The position numbers and the translations under genes are program-made. 64,000 bases of DNA, taken from Hedera helix (lineage: Eukaryota; Streptophyta; Magnoliopsida; Apiales; Araliaceae). A model generated the notes under the pieces. The model saw nothing but the letters and a program-made list of their open reading frames with translations, was not told where the DNA came from and did no database searches. Location of the stretch: NCBI GenBank assembly GCA_947179155.2, contig OX359287.1, forward strand, positions 3,487,501 through 3,551,500, in the 5' to 3' direction. Positions 54,566 to 64,000 of this stretch are shown here, in pieces. Within the stretch, counting starts at the first letter, position 1. Every line of letters begins with the position of its first letter.

Positions 54566-55108
54566 TTTGACAGTGTTTTCAAAGCCAGAGCCGCACTCAT
54601 CAATCACTTATTTGAGCATTAGAGTGAACTGAGTTTTGGAAAGTACAATGGATAAACAATTATAGAGCCTTTCCATCAGTGCTTCGAACTTGTTTTTTAT
54701 TACCAATGTTGATGTCTTCAAAAATACTATCATTTTTATTGGTTTATGTGGATATCCTAAGTACAAGTTTTTGAAGTTTAGAAGGAACAATATAAATTAT
54801 ATGTGTATTTGAGGTGGAAGTTATATGTGTAAAAGTATAAGTTGACTTTATGATCGGAGAGTTAGGAGGCTCTATGATCAGAGAGTGGGTTGAAAAGGTT
54901 GATTGAAAGTATATATGTTCAGGTGTAGTTTGGGGTGAAGGATATACATTATGGATATATGAGGTTAGTGTTTATGAATGGCCAATTTAGGTTACAGTGG
55001 TAGAGTTTTGAGACTCTACGATCATGGGGTTCAATGGGATAGAGGAGAAAAGAAAAGAAAAATTAAAAGAAGTTCAGTGTTGAGAGTCAGTACCTTTAAT
55101 ATGATGTC
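54566..55108 (-). pseudogene. Middle piece of the second SIRE-like relic
   Basis: Between the solo LTR and the MITE. It shows no long frame; its wording (GATCGGAGAGTTAGGAGG, GAGACTCTACGATC at 55011) corresponds to the Ser/Pro-rich middle of the third ORF in the younger element, where the same word is dense. Assignment rests on order and word content, not on readable protein. Confidence 0.45.
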
Positions 55109-55819
55109 TAGACCTAGCAATAGTGGCCCAAGCCCACGGGCCAACCTGTCCCGCCCACTAAAAATTGGGCTTTTGACTTTATTTTCATAGCCTATAAAAC
55201 CTTGGGCCATTTTAGACTGTCCTGTTATGGTCCAACTCACGGATGGCCTGACTTGTCCAGAAAATCTTTTAAACCACTTCTCTTTATCATTTTCTAAATT
55301 AATGTACTATTTTTTTATTGCCTAACTTTAAATTAATTTTCTACACAATTTTTAATAGGGATGACAATGTGAATGTATGATACTATTTAATAACTTAAAC
55401 ACTAATGGTAATTTTATATTGAATTATTATACTGAGAATTCTTATGTCTAGGAGTAAACACCTATGGTTTAGCTTAGTAAAGCTATCCTTTACTTTGAAT
55501 ATAAACTTTGGAAGAGTATAATTGTTACATAATTAATGAGAAAAATGCTTATGTTTAATAACCCTACCCAAAATATGTGAATTGTTATTTATCCCCGTGG
55601 TACTATTGTTCTTTTTTCATAGGTTTTGAATATATAAAAATTTGATATTGTAGTGTGTAAAAAGAAATGGCCCATAGGTTGGCCCAACTTAGGCCATAGG
55701 GCTCTTCATTTTACCTAAAAAAAAATTGGGTCATTTTAGCTTGACCCATATTTAGCTCGACCCAGCTATAACCCAGCCCGACCCGTCTATAGCCCAGCCC
55801 GACCAGTTTGCCTAGTCTA
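55109..55819. mobile_element. hAT-like MITE, 711 bp
   Basis: Ends TAGACCTAGCAA and the complement of TTGCCTAGTCTA form an imperfect 12-bp terminal inverted repeat; flanks ATGATGTC (55101-55108) and ATGATGAT/ATGATGTT (from 55820) look like a worn 8-bp target duplication. Both ends are rich in GGCCCAAGCCC / GGGCTGGGC-type wording, the AT-rich core has no coding sequence. This composition is common in non-autonomous plant hAT elements. Confidence 0.65.
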
Positions 55820-55833
55820 ATGATGATGTTCTA

Positions 55834-57350
55834 TGGTGTGATGTCGCAAGCACCCAAAAATAAAATCTTACTTGGAAAAATATTAATGTAGTAGTGCAAG
55901 TAAGAGTCGATCCCACAGAGAATGATTGATTTAATTTTATGTTTTTGCAAACAAAAATTGGGGCGTTTTTGAATTAAAGAAATAATTTAAATAAAATTAA
56001 CTAAAATAAATATGCAAGAAATAAATAAGAAGAAAAAGCTTTGGTTTAAGTCAACATCCACCATCAAGAATTTACAACTGATCACTGATGCAAAAATAAC
56101 TCAATTCATATTTTAAATATTCAACGGGAATAATTACTTCCATTCGAATAATTTTCCTATTCCTCTTTAGTTTTAGTTAAGTAGAAACAAGCGATCTAAA
56201 TAACCCTTACTACTAAATAATCTTAGACAAGTGCTAAAGATTTAACCTAGTAGCAAGAAAAATCGTTGAACTAAACAACATAATCCAAGCGTCTGCATTT
56301 AATTTAGATGAATATTTTTCCTAAGATATAACAATCTTTTGATATGTAAAATAATTATTAATCTTAGTTGCTTCGCAAATTAAAGTGACCAAACAATTAC
56401 GGATTTGATATTTAATTTAGCAGTAGATTTCAATGAATAATAAACTAGTATGCAGTAATTAAATGAATTAATCATAAAATTAAACATAGAAAAATATCCA
56501 ATACTCAAAATATAAATTGAACAATTAAAATAAATTAGATCTCACAGTGTATAAATCTTGATGGCTTCAATCACTTAAACCAAGAAAAATAATTTAGGCT
56601 CCAAAATCCTCCTAACCCTAGTAGGAAGTACACTTTCCAAACCCTAATAGGATTTAAAATACAAATAAAAATAAAAATAAAATAATTATTATCCTAACCC
56701 TAATTGGAATTAAAATCCAATTTGGAATCAAAAAGTAGCAAAAATTCGCGAATAATCTGATTTTGGGAATTAACGCGTCTGCCAAACAAGGCACTTGCTA
56801 CAGTGACCGCGCACGCCAGCCCGGGCATTGCGTGGATGCCTTCTTTTGGTGAAATGGCGTCGTTCCGCTTTTCCGCTGTGCTGCTACTTGGCTTCGGATT
56901 GCGCGAGGCCTTTCTTTTTTCGCTAATTAAAACGACGTCGTTCTTCTCCTTGCTACTGACTCCTTCCATCCCCGCGCAATGCGCGCGCACCGAATTTTTC
57001 AAAAATTACAGATTTGCCACCGGTCTTTGGAGAATTTACAGATTTGCCCCCCAAGCTTATTTTTTCCTACAAAATAAGATATAAAATAAATAAAAATGAT
57101 ATAAAAATACTAAAACTAATAAAAACACATAATAATAAATAAAATTCTTAAAATACTAAAAATAAATAAAAACACATAAATAAAAACAAATATAAAAATA
57201 CTATAAAATTACCTAAATTAACATAAATTATTAAAATCTTATGAAACCTATTAAAACCAAAATAAACTAAATAACTAAACGTTTAAGCACACAATAAATA
57301 TAAAAACTAAGTATTAGGGAATACAAATATCGTATAATTTAACCCTATCA
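55834..57350 (-). repeat. 3' LTR of the Ty3/gypsy element, promoter region deleted
   Basis: Matches 59909-61533 but lacks 97 bp near 56597, bordered by a TAG microhomology; the missing piece includes the TATA box of the partner. A GC-rich island at 56775-56995 contains the palindrome AACGACGTCGTT and GCGCAATGCGCG words. Confidence 0.88.
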
Positions 57351-57366
57351 AATACCCCCACACTTA
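57351..57366 (-). other. Polypurine tract of the Ty3/gypsy element
   Basis: On the minus strand GTTAAGTGTGGGGGTATT directly precedes the 3' LTR, the standard place for second-strand priming. Confidence 0.75.
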
Positions 57367-57792
57367 ACTTTTTGCTTGTCCTCAAGCAGAACAAGAATAA
57401 CAATTAAAAATAATAACCAAATAACTTACTCGAGTAACAAATCAATACAAATTTTAACATTAACCTCAAAGATTTTTTAAATGATAACTCAAAGAAAATT
57501 TCAAAATATGCAAATATCAAAATTTTAAGATATTTATCAATTCTACTTTACTCAAGACCTTTTGTGTGTGTGTGAATCTAAATGTATCAAACTAATCAAA
57601 ACTTAGATAAGTTTCGGTCATTAATTACCTTATAAAAGATATACAACAAGGCTCAATATATTTATTTTTCACATCACTCTTTGCAAATATAAACAAATAT
57701 AAATCAGAAGATCAAAAGGTTTCAAACAATTAGGCATACTAGGATTATTAATATCAATTTTTTAAATATTTTTTTCAATTTTTTTTCTTTTA

Positions 57793-57930
57793 ATGGGTGC
57801 ATTTTATGCTCCATCCCATTTTCTCTCTATTTTTTTTCTTTTCTTTGTCAATGAGTGCATTTTATGCTCCATATCACTTTTTTTCCATGTGCTTATGAGT
57901 GAGTGCGTTTTACGCTCCATCTCAACCCAC
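57793..57930. repeat. Three degenerate copies of a GAGTGCATTTTATGCTCCAT unit
   Basis: The words GGGTGCATTTTATGCTCCAT, GAGTGCATTTTATGCTCCAT and GAGTGCGTTTTACGCTCCAT occur at about 57795, 57851 and 57902 with T-rich spacers. Each is itself partly palindromic (GAGC.TAAAATGC...). It lies in the noncoding interior of the gypsy element. The rest of 57367-58660 holds nothing I recognise. Confidence 0.7.
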
Positions 57931-58660
57931 CACATAATTTTTCCTTCAATAATAATCCTAGAAAAATTATCTAAATCATCTCCTCCAAATTATATTTTTT
58001 CTTATATTTCACTTCAAATAATGATTAAATAAGATATAGAGTTCAAAAATATCTTCCATAAGCATTTAACCATACAAACTTTCTCTTAATTAAAATTAGC
58101 TCAAACAAATGGATATAAGTGCATAAAAATTTAAAAAGTCTCAAATACAGTAAATACTAACAATAAGTCAAAATTCAAACTAAACAGAAATTTATCATTT
58201 TTCCAAAAGTTATTAAATAAAAATCAAAATTTTTATCATTGACTAACAATTAAAATTCAATTAACTCATTGCTCAAGTAACGCATCCTAAAAATGAAATA
58301 AAAAACTACCCCATTTTCGTAGGAAACACGGTTACACTTAGCATGTGCAACAAGCCTTTAAACTCCAAGTGGACGAGTTGTGTCTCGTGAGGGTTTGCAG
58401 TGAATTTACCCATAATATTCAAATTTTCAAATTTTAAAATTTTCTAAATTGTTTAAAATATGACCTAAAAATAACAAAAATCTTAAATCCCTTCCCCCCA
58501 CACTTAAAATTTACATTGTCCCAATCTAAAATAAAATGCAAAGAAAAACCAAAAATAACTATAAAAAGATAAAGGAAAAGAAATGCAAATTTGTTTTCTT
58601 GGGTTGCCTCCCAAGCAGCGCCTTTATTTATTGTCATTGGCTCGACAGCAGGCCAAAGTA

Positions 58661-59773
58661 CTACGTCACTCCAATTTCGTGAATTTTGAGTACCCCATCC
58701 ATCACGTCATTCTTCAGCGGTAGATTCAGTCTCCCTTGCACGTGACATGAACGTTTTACTCCCTCTTCAACGAATAGATATTTAATATGATTGGAAAGAG
58801 TTTTTATATTCGGAATGGGATCCTGCAAAATAAAACATAAAAATTTGTCGTGAGTAACATGTAATGGAATGGAAATAATTGCATTATTATCAACAATCAT
58901 TGACAAAGAATTTAATGGGGCTTTATCCTCCTTCAAATATTGTTTCAACTCAATTACTTCTTCTTCCTTTAACTCCAAATTGTTGGTAATTGCAATCTCT
59001 AACTTTTCCTTGTTTATTTCTTCAACAACTTCAACCACCTTAGGCATGTCATCATCAAAAATAACATCATTGTCTATATGAACACTGTCCACTTCATTGA
59101 TGTTGTTTGCTTTCTCTTGCTTCGGTGATGGAAGGACTGTCTTTTCTGGATCTTCTATATCGTTACCACTTCTTAACACTTGTACACTTGTATTCTCCGT
59201 TGGATTATTCATCGTTTGAGAAGTTAATTTTTCAGAATCTTGTTCCTCTAATTGACTGAGTGTGATTGCCATTTGACCCATTTGTTTTTCCAAATTTTGT
59301 ATATTTTCCTTCGTTTCCTATTGAAATTGCAAAGTGTTAGTGCTAAGTTGTTTAACTATATCCTTTAAAGACATATCAGAATTAAATGATTGGCCCTGTT
59401 ATTGTTGGGGGTATGAATGCAGGTATTGTTGATAACTTGGGAAATTCTGATTTGTAGACGGATTCATTTGTGGATTCTCATAGCCAAAATTAGGATGATC
59501 TCTCCATCCTGAATTATACGTTTTTGAATAAGGATCATATTTTCATTGGGGTTGACCAGGGAAACCACTTGTTGTATTGACTTGTTGATATGACTCCTCT
59601 TGAAGAATGGGGCACATATTAGTTGGATGTCCTACCACCGCACAAATCCTACAAGCTTCCATTGGTTGTGCATTACCTGCAGCCATTTGATAAACAAGAA
59701 AAGTTAGGGTATTAATTTGTTGCTCAAGAGAAGAAATAATTACCTCATTGACATAATCATGCATAACTTCCAT
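58661..59773 (-). pseudogene. gag C-terminal remnant of the Ty3/gypsy element
   Basis: A single minus-strand frame over 1.1 kb with stops at 59543 and two more before 59293 but no frameshift. It has a zinc knuckle-like CRICAVVGHPTNMC (C-x2-C-x4-H-x4-C), a Gly/Pro/Gln-rich stretch after GGFPGQPQ-like wording (TSGFPGQPQ here), a MEKQMGQMAITLSQLEEQ helix and an acidic tail. This order is typical of the gag end of Athila/Tat-type plant gypsy elements. The gag core, protease and all of pol are missing. The last 210 codons are open. Confidence 0.75.
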
Positions 59774-59885
59774 CCTTAACCTGCACCACTAAATTAAATT
59801 ATGAAAAACTAGAAAAATAAAATCTAAGAAAAATTTACTAAATTAAATAAATATTTACAAAAGCACAAAATTAATGTAAAATCAT

Positions 59886-59906
59886 TCCCCGGCAATGACG
59901 CCAAAA
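59886..59906 (-). other. Primer binding site of the Ty3/gypsy element
   Basis: On the minus strand the site reads TTTTGGCGTCATTGCCGGGG, close to the TTGGCGCCGTTGCCGGGGA site that follows the LTR in many Athila/Tat-type plant elements. It sits two bases inside the 5' LTR. Confidence 0.8.
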
Positions 59907-59908
59907 TT

Positions 59909-61533
59909 TGATGTGATGTCGCAAGCACCCAAAAATAAAATCTTACTTGAAAAAATATTAATGTAGTAGTGCAAGTAAGAGTCGATCCCACAGAGAATGA
60001 TTGATTTAATTTTATGTTTTCGCAAACAAAAATTGGGGGGTTTTTGAATCAAAGAAATAATTTAAATAAAATTAACTAAAATAAATATGCAAGAAATAAA
60101 TAAGAAGAAAAAGCCTTGGTTTAAGTCAATATCCACCATCAAGAATTTACAACTGATCACTGATGCAAGAATAACTCAATTCATATTTTAAATATTCAAC
60201 GTGGAATAATTACTCTCATTCGAATAATTTTCCTATCCCTCCTTAGTTTTAGTTAAGTAGAAACAATCGATCTAAATAACCCTTACTACTAAATAATCTC
60301 AGACAAGCGTTAAAGATTTAACCTAGTAGCAGCATAAAGAAATAGAGAAATCATTGAACTAAACAACACAATCCAAGCGTCTGCATTTAATTTAGATGAA
60401 TATTTTTCCTAAGATATAACAATCTTTTGATATGCAAAATAATTATTAATCTTAGTTGCTTCGCAAATTAAAGTGACCAAATAATTACGGATTTGATATT
60501 TAATTTAGCAGTAGATTTCAACGAATAATAAACTAGTATGCATCCTAGTAATTAAATGAATTAATCATAAAATTAAACATAGAAAAATATCCAATACTCA
60601 AAATATAAATTGAACAATTAAAATAAATTAGATCTCACAGTGTATAAATCTTGATGGCTTCAATCACTTAAATCAAGAAAAATAATTTAGCTACTCATAA
60701 TTGTAGAGAATACTAAAGAATAGAAGATAAAATTTTTCTAATAGAAAAGTTGTGTATTACATTGTGTGTCAAGCCCTCTATTTATAGGCTCCAAAATCCT
60801 CCTAACCCTAGTAGGAAGTACACTTTCCAAACCCTAATAGAATTTTAAATACAAATAAAAAAAAATAATTATTATCCTAACCCTAATTGGAATTAAAATC
60901 CAATTTGGAATCAAAAAGTAACAAAAATTCGTGAATAATATGATTTTGGGAATTAACGCGTCTGCCAAACAAGGCACTCGCTACAGTGACCGCGCACGCC
61001 AGCCCGCGCATTGCGCAAATGCCTTCTTCTGGTGAAACGGCGTCGTTCCGCTTTTCCGCTGTGCTGTTGCTTGGCCGCGCATTGCGCAAGGCCTTTCTTT
61101 TTCCACTAATCAAAACGACGTCGTTCTTCTCCTTGCTACTGTCTCCTTCCATCCCCGTGCAATACGCGCGCGCCGACTTTTCCAAAAATTACAGATTTAC
61201 CACCGGTCTTTGCAGAATTTATAGATTTGCCCCCCAAGCTTATTTTTTCCTACAAAATAAGATATAAAATAAATAAAAATAATATAAAAATACTAAAAAT
61301 AATAAAAACACATAATAATAAATAAAATTCCTAAAATACTTAAAATAAATAAAAACACATAAATAAAAGCAAATATAAAAATACCATAAAATTACCTAAA
61401 TTAACATAAATTACTAAAATCTTATAAAACCTATTAAAACCAAAATAAACTATATAACTAAACGTTTAAGCACACAATAAATATAAAAACTAAGTATTAG
61501 GGAATAAAAATATCGTATAATTTAACCCTATCA
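59909..61533 (-). repeat. 5' LTR of the Ty3/gypsy element
   Basis: Complete copy of the LTR, 1625 bp, retaining the promoter segment lost from the partner. Its GC-rich island at 60960-61180 holds GCGCGC and GCGCATTGCGC words and the AACGACGTCGTT palindrome at about 61114. Confidence 0.88.
60778..60786 (-). promoter_or_regulatory. TATA box of the gypsy 5' LTR
   Basis: TATAAATAG on the minus strand, followed by AGGGCTTGACACAC. Position in mid-LTR and orientation agree with transcription of the element. The equivalent box is found in the solo LTR at 53936 and is absent from the 3' LTR. Confidence 0.6.
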
Positions 61534-61538
61534 TTCTA

Positions 61539-62757
61539 CGTTCTCAAAGTTGAGCTTAACAAACGTTTCACAGTTTAAGTTTAACTTTACCTTGGCGAGC
61601 CTAGCTCTAGCCCTATCCATCAATGATGGGTTAATATCCATGAATTTCTAAGATGATCTAGTAGAAAAAAAATTTGTTTTCGTCCCATCAGTGATTTTTC
61701 TTCAGGAAAAGTTGCATCTTGGGGGATAATGTTGAGAAGGAACTCTAATGTCCGTGTATCTCTTATATGTCCACAAAATTCAGTTATATTCATTTTGAAT
61801 TTGTGATCGTAAAAGGGGAATGACTGACAATAGATAATAGAAGGTGTCATCCACTCTACTATTATTGAGAGTCTCCCCCACAATTGCAGGTTATATCACT
61901 TTTTCTTGCTTTTTTGTTTTCTTTTTTGATTTCTTAAGAGTCAACTTCTTCAGTCTTCTTTTTTGTGATTGGGGCTCAGGCATTGAGGCGTTACAACATC
62001 TCCTCATTAGTAAGCTCATGCATATTAACCATCTTAACAATCTCTTCATTAGTAGGCTTATATGCATATTAGTCGTCTCGCCATCTATTCATTAGTAGGC
62101 TCTAAGATCGGAGAGTGAGGCTCAATGATCGGTTATTCTTTATCAATTATTATTAATTTGTTTTTTTTTCTTCAGGCTTCCTTAAGCCTTTCAAAATTGC
62201 ATCCTTCTTGTGTCATTCTTTGACTCTATTATTCTTTCTCTTGGCTTGTTTTACTACCCAGTCTTCCATACTTAGGTCCGCTTCAGCTACAGCCTTTTCA
62301 TTGTGTTATATCATAACTTGATTGTAAGCTTTAGCAGTCTTCGATATTGCTTCATTTTTAAAGATTGGAGGAGGTTGTGTAGTGATCTTCGTCAACCCTT
62401 AGCCTTTCATGTTGGCTTGGAGGCAAAATCTTTTTGTAAGTTTACTACCTCATTCTCTGTTTGTGTCTCCTTCTTCTCAAGTAAATTTGAAAATTCTTTA
62501 GTAATTAATTTACCCTGAGAATCCTTGGGATCACTCTTTTCTTCCATAGTTTTCTTCTTCTACCCATGCCTTCTGGCTTTAAGGCTTGTGGCTATCATAT
62601 TCATTTTCTTTTGCTTGGGTTTCTCAACAGTTGAAGCCACGATAGCTGAAGTTTTAGGGGGTGCTGAATCTTAAGACTTGTCATCTTCATATTTAGAAAA
62701 TTTTCACTTTTTAGAAACCTTAGAAGGCTTCTGGACCTAGTAATGGTCCTTTAACTT
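61539..62757 (-). pseudogene. Decayed middle of the third ORF, second SIRE-like relic
   Basis: Consists of short Lys/Ser-rich frames broken by stops. Wording on the complementary strand such as GATCGGAGAGTGAGGCTCAATGATCGG (about 62104, part shown) corresponds to the repeated-word segments of the intact relative. I cannot align it residue by residue. Confidence 0.45.
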
Positions 62758-63500
62758 TCACTTGACTGCCTGGATTTCTTTTATTTCAACTAGGTTCCTC
62801 TTTCGACTGTTAAATAATTTCTTTGTTATATTTTTCTTGATGTTGAGGGACTCTCCATACTTCTCTCTTATGTTTTGTTTCAATTTATTTTTTAGGATTA
62901 TGCTAAGAAACCTTCCATACAACATCTTTGGGAGAAGGTTCCCATCCTTCTTAAACTTTTCAACATCTTTGAACCATTTAGATACCCAGTTGAAGACCAT
63001 TGCATCGTAATTTTTCTTCATCTTCATTTTAATTACAGTCATGATCTATTACTACTAGTCACTAATTGAGTCATGGGTTGAATCCTTGCAGATGATACAC
63101 TTACCCACGACATCAGCTAGTAACTCAAAATCCTGGGAAAATCCTTCTTCTTAAGGCCTTTAACCTCATTTTTTTTTTATTATACCCCATGAATTCTAAG
63201 CCTAACTTGGTGTTAACAGTCTCTAAATTGGTTTATCTAGTACTCAAAAACCCTAAAATAAAACCTACCTATTTAGGTTTAAGATTCAGGTTGATCTCTT
63301 TTGCCTTTGCCTTTATGTTTCCATCTTCAATCCTTTTATTTAGGTAAAATTCCTCTACCAGCTTCAAATAAACTCTGGTATTTTTGCTGAGCACCTATTC
63401 AATGCCCGCTTTGCAAATGAAGTTGTGTATGGTACGAAAGTAAGCATCAACACCGTTGAATTGGTTAAAGTAGAGTTGGTTTCAAGGACTACGTAGTTGG
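62758..63500 (-). pseudogene. N-terminal part of the third ORF, second SIRE-like relic
   Basis: Minus-strand translation near 63480-63290 gives NQLYFNQFNGVDAYFRTIH and LSKNTRVYLKLVEEFYLN, matching NELNFEAF... and LGTNTRILSKLIREFYIN of the younger element; 63042-62758 gives WVSKWFKDVEKF, KMLYGRFLSIILKNKL and NIKKNITKKLFNSRKRN, matching its KMLYGRFISILLRSSL and NTNKRITQRIFDNWKRN. It is a homologue broken by several stops and frame changes (for example around 63410 and 63160). Confidence 0.7.
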
Positions 63501-64000
63501 TTAACATGATTGTTGTGGTTGATCTGAACTAAAAGATAAAGAGGTTAAATTAGAACTTTAGAATCATAGGATGAACTAGGGCTTGAGAGAATGAGTAAAT
63601 TATGCAAGGGCAAATGAATCGGTGAAAAATGAAAGTTAAATTTTGAAAGATAGAAGTATTTTCCTCTTATTTTGCTGAGTGGTATATGTTTTGAGATTCT
63701 ATTTGTAGTGACCTCTAAAGTGATGTTTGCCGTAATTGCTATATATAGCTACTACAATTACTTTTTGCACTTAAATTTCTTTGATATTCTCACGTTTGCT
63801 CACTTTACCACGTGCCTTGAGTTAATATTTCTTACTCAATGATCATCTTTCTATTCATAGAGTAGATCTTTGTAGAGTATGTTCATTCAATGATCTATCA
63901 TTTATTCTATGATTCACTTTATGATTTTTCAATGAGCATTTTTTTATTATACGATTTTATACCTACATGGTTAGTCTTACAAGGAAAATATCATGAATTT
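63501..64000 (-). other. Spacer upstream of the third ORF, second SIRE-like relic
   Basis: AT-rich spacer that corresponds in position to 45286-45606 of the younger element. It keeps worn forms of the lineage word (ATTCATAGAGTAG, TTCTATGATTC, TATACGATTTT) but no exact one. The element runs off the window here. Confidence 0.45.

Larger units (their letters stand above)
55834..61533 (-). mobile_element. Non-autonomous Ty3/gypsy retroelement with LTRs and gag remnant
   Basis: Perfect TTCTA target duplication (55829-55833, 61534-61538). LTRs 55834-57350 and 59909-61533 both begin TG(A/G)TGTGATGTCGCAAG and end AACCCTATCA. The minus orientation follows from the primer site TTTTGGCGTCATTGCCGGGGA next to the right LTR and the polypurine tract next to the left one. 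The 2.6-kb interior holds only a gag C-terminal remnant and no pol, so it depended on another element. High LTR similarity by eye (a few percent) apart from a 97-bp deletion indicates moderate age. Confidence 0.88.
52259..64000 (-). mobile_element. Relic of a second SIRE-like element, interrupted by nested insertions
   Basis: Three separated pieces (52259-52652, 54566-55108, 61539-64000) read as consecutive parts of one minus-strand element once the inserts are removed. The rightmost holds the start of the third ORF (62758-63500). The leftmost, read on the minus strand, holds a coiled-coil end (HIGAVKALQDSNSTSIKLMS and IGDTLQRTNDAIALVHEQR) matching the end of the same ORF in the younger element. 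The rest is decayed, with stops and frameshifts. Words such as ATCGGAGAG, CTCTATGATC and one exact CTCTACGAT (55014) are worn versions of the lineage's repeated word. It continues beyond the window. Confidence 0.7.

Noticed and set aside
58434..58637. 67-codon frame with a hydrophobic core
   Set aside because: It lies in the noncoding interior of the gypsy element, AT-rich, without any recognised motif.

Overview
This window is nuclear DNA from a flowering plant, most likely a eudicot. It holds two intact-looking host genes, intron-split with GT-AG boundaries (UBP24-type deubiquitinase) or intronless (JINGUBANG-like WD40 protein), in AT-rich DNA. About two thirds of the remainder is layered transposable elements. 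Nothing bacterial, organellar or CRISPR-like was seen.

Layout. 1-12404: a ubiquitin-specific protease of the UBP24 type on the + strand, seven coding exons, 543 codons, with an old Ty3/gypsy-like relic and a partial exon duplication in its 3.5-kb fourth intron. 12405-18169: gene-free DNA with a 277-bp tandem duplication and a MITE with perfect 8-bp target duplications. 18170-19519: an intronless WD40 protein on the - strand. About 20101-38545: a large Mutator-like element (MULE) with two convergent, broken genes: a mudrA-type transposase (+, FAR1/MuDR region, MULE domain, SWIM finger, zinc knuckle) and a DUF1985 plus Ulp1-type C48 protease gene (-). It is split by a degenerate SIRE-like Ty1/copia element at 25294-32163. 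38546-40696: short foldback and tandem repeats. 40697-52258: a much younger SIRE-like Ty1/copia element on the - strand (5' to 3': gag, protease, integrase, reverse transcriptase, RNase H, then an extra third ORF). 52259-64000: the relic of a second minus-strand SIRE-like element, broken up by a solo LTR, a hAT-like MITE and a short non-autonomous Ty3/gypsy element; it runs past the window end.

Two signals are not explained by ordinary annotation. First, the nine-base word ATCGTAGAG (or its complement CTCTACGAT) occurs about 30 times exactly, plus many near copies, only inside the three SIRE-like elements, in LTRs, untranslated spacers and coding regions alike. Second, the MULE is filled with the hexamer GGTTAC, which sits in introns and flanks, is nearly absent from exons, and almost always lies on the sense strand of whichever of the two convergent genes it neighbours.

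Coordinates, splice junctions, reading frames and repeat boundaries were worked out by eye; family names come from recognised motifs, not from database searches.
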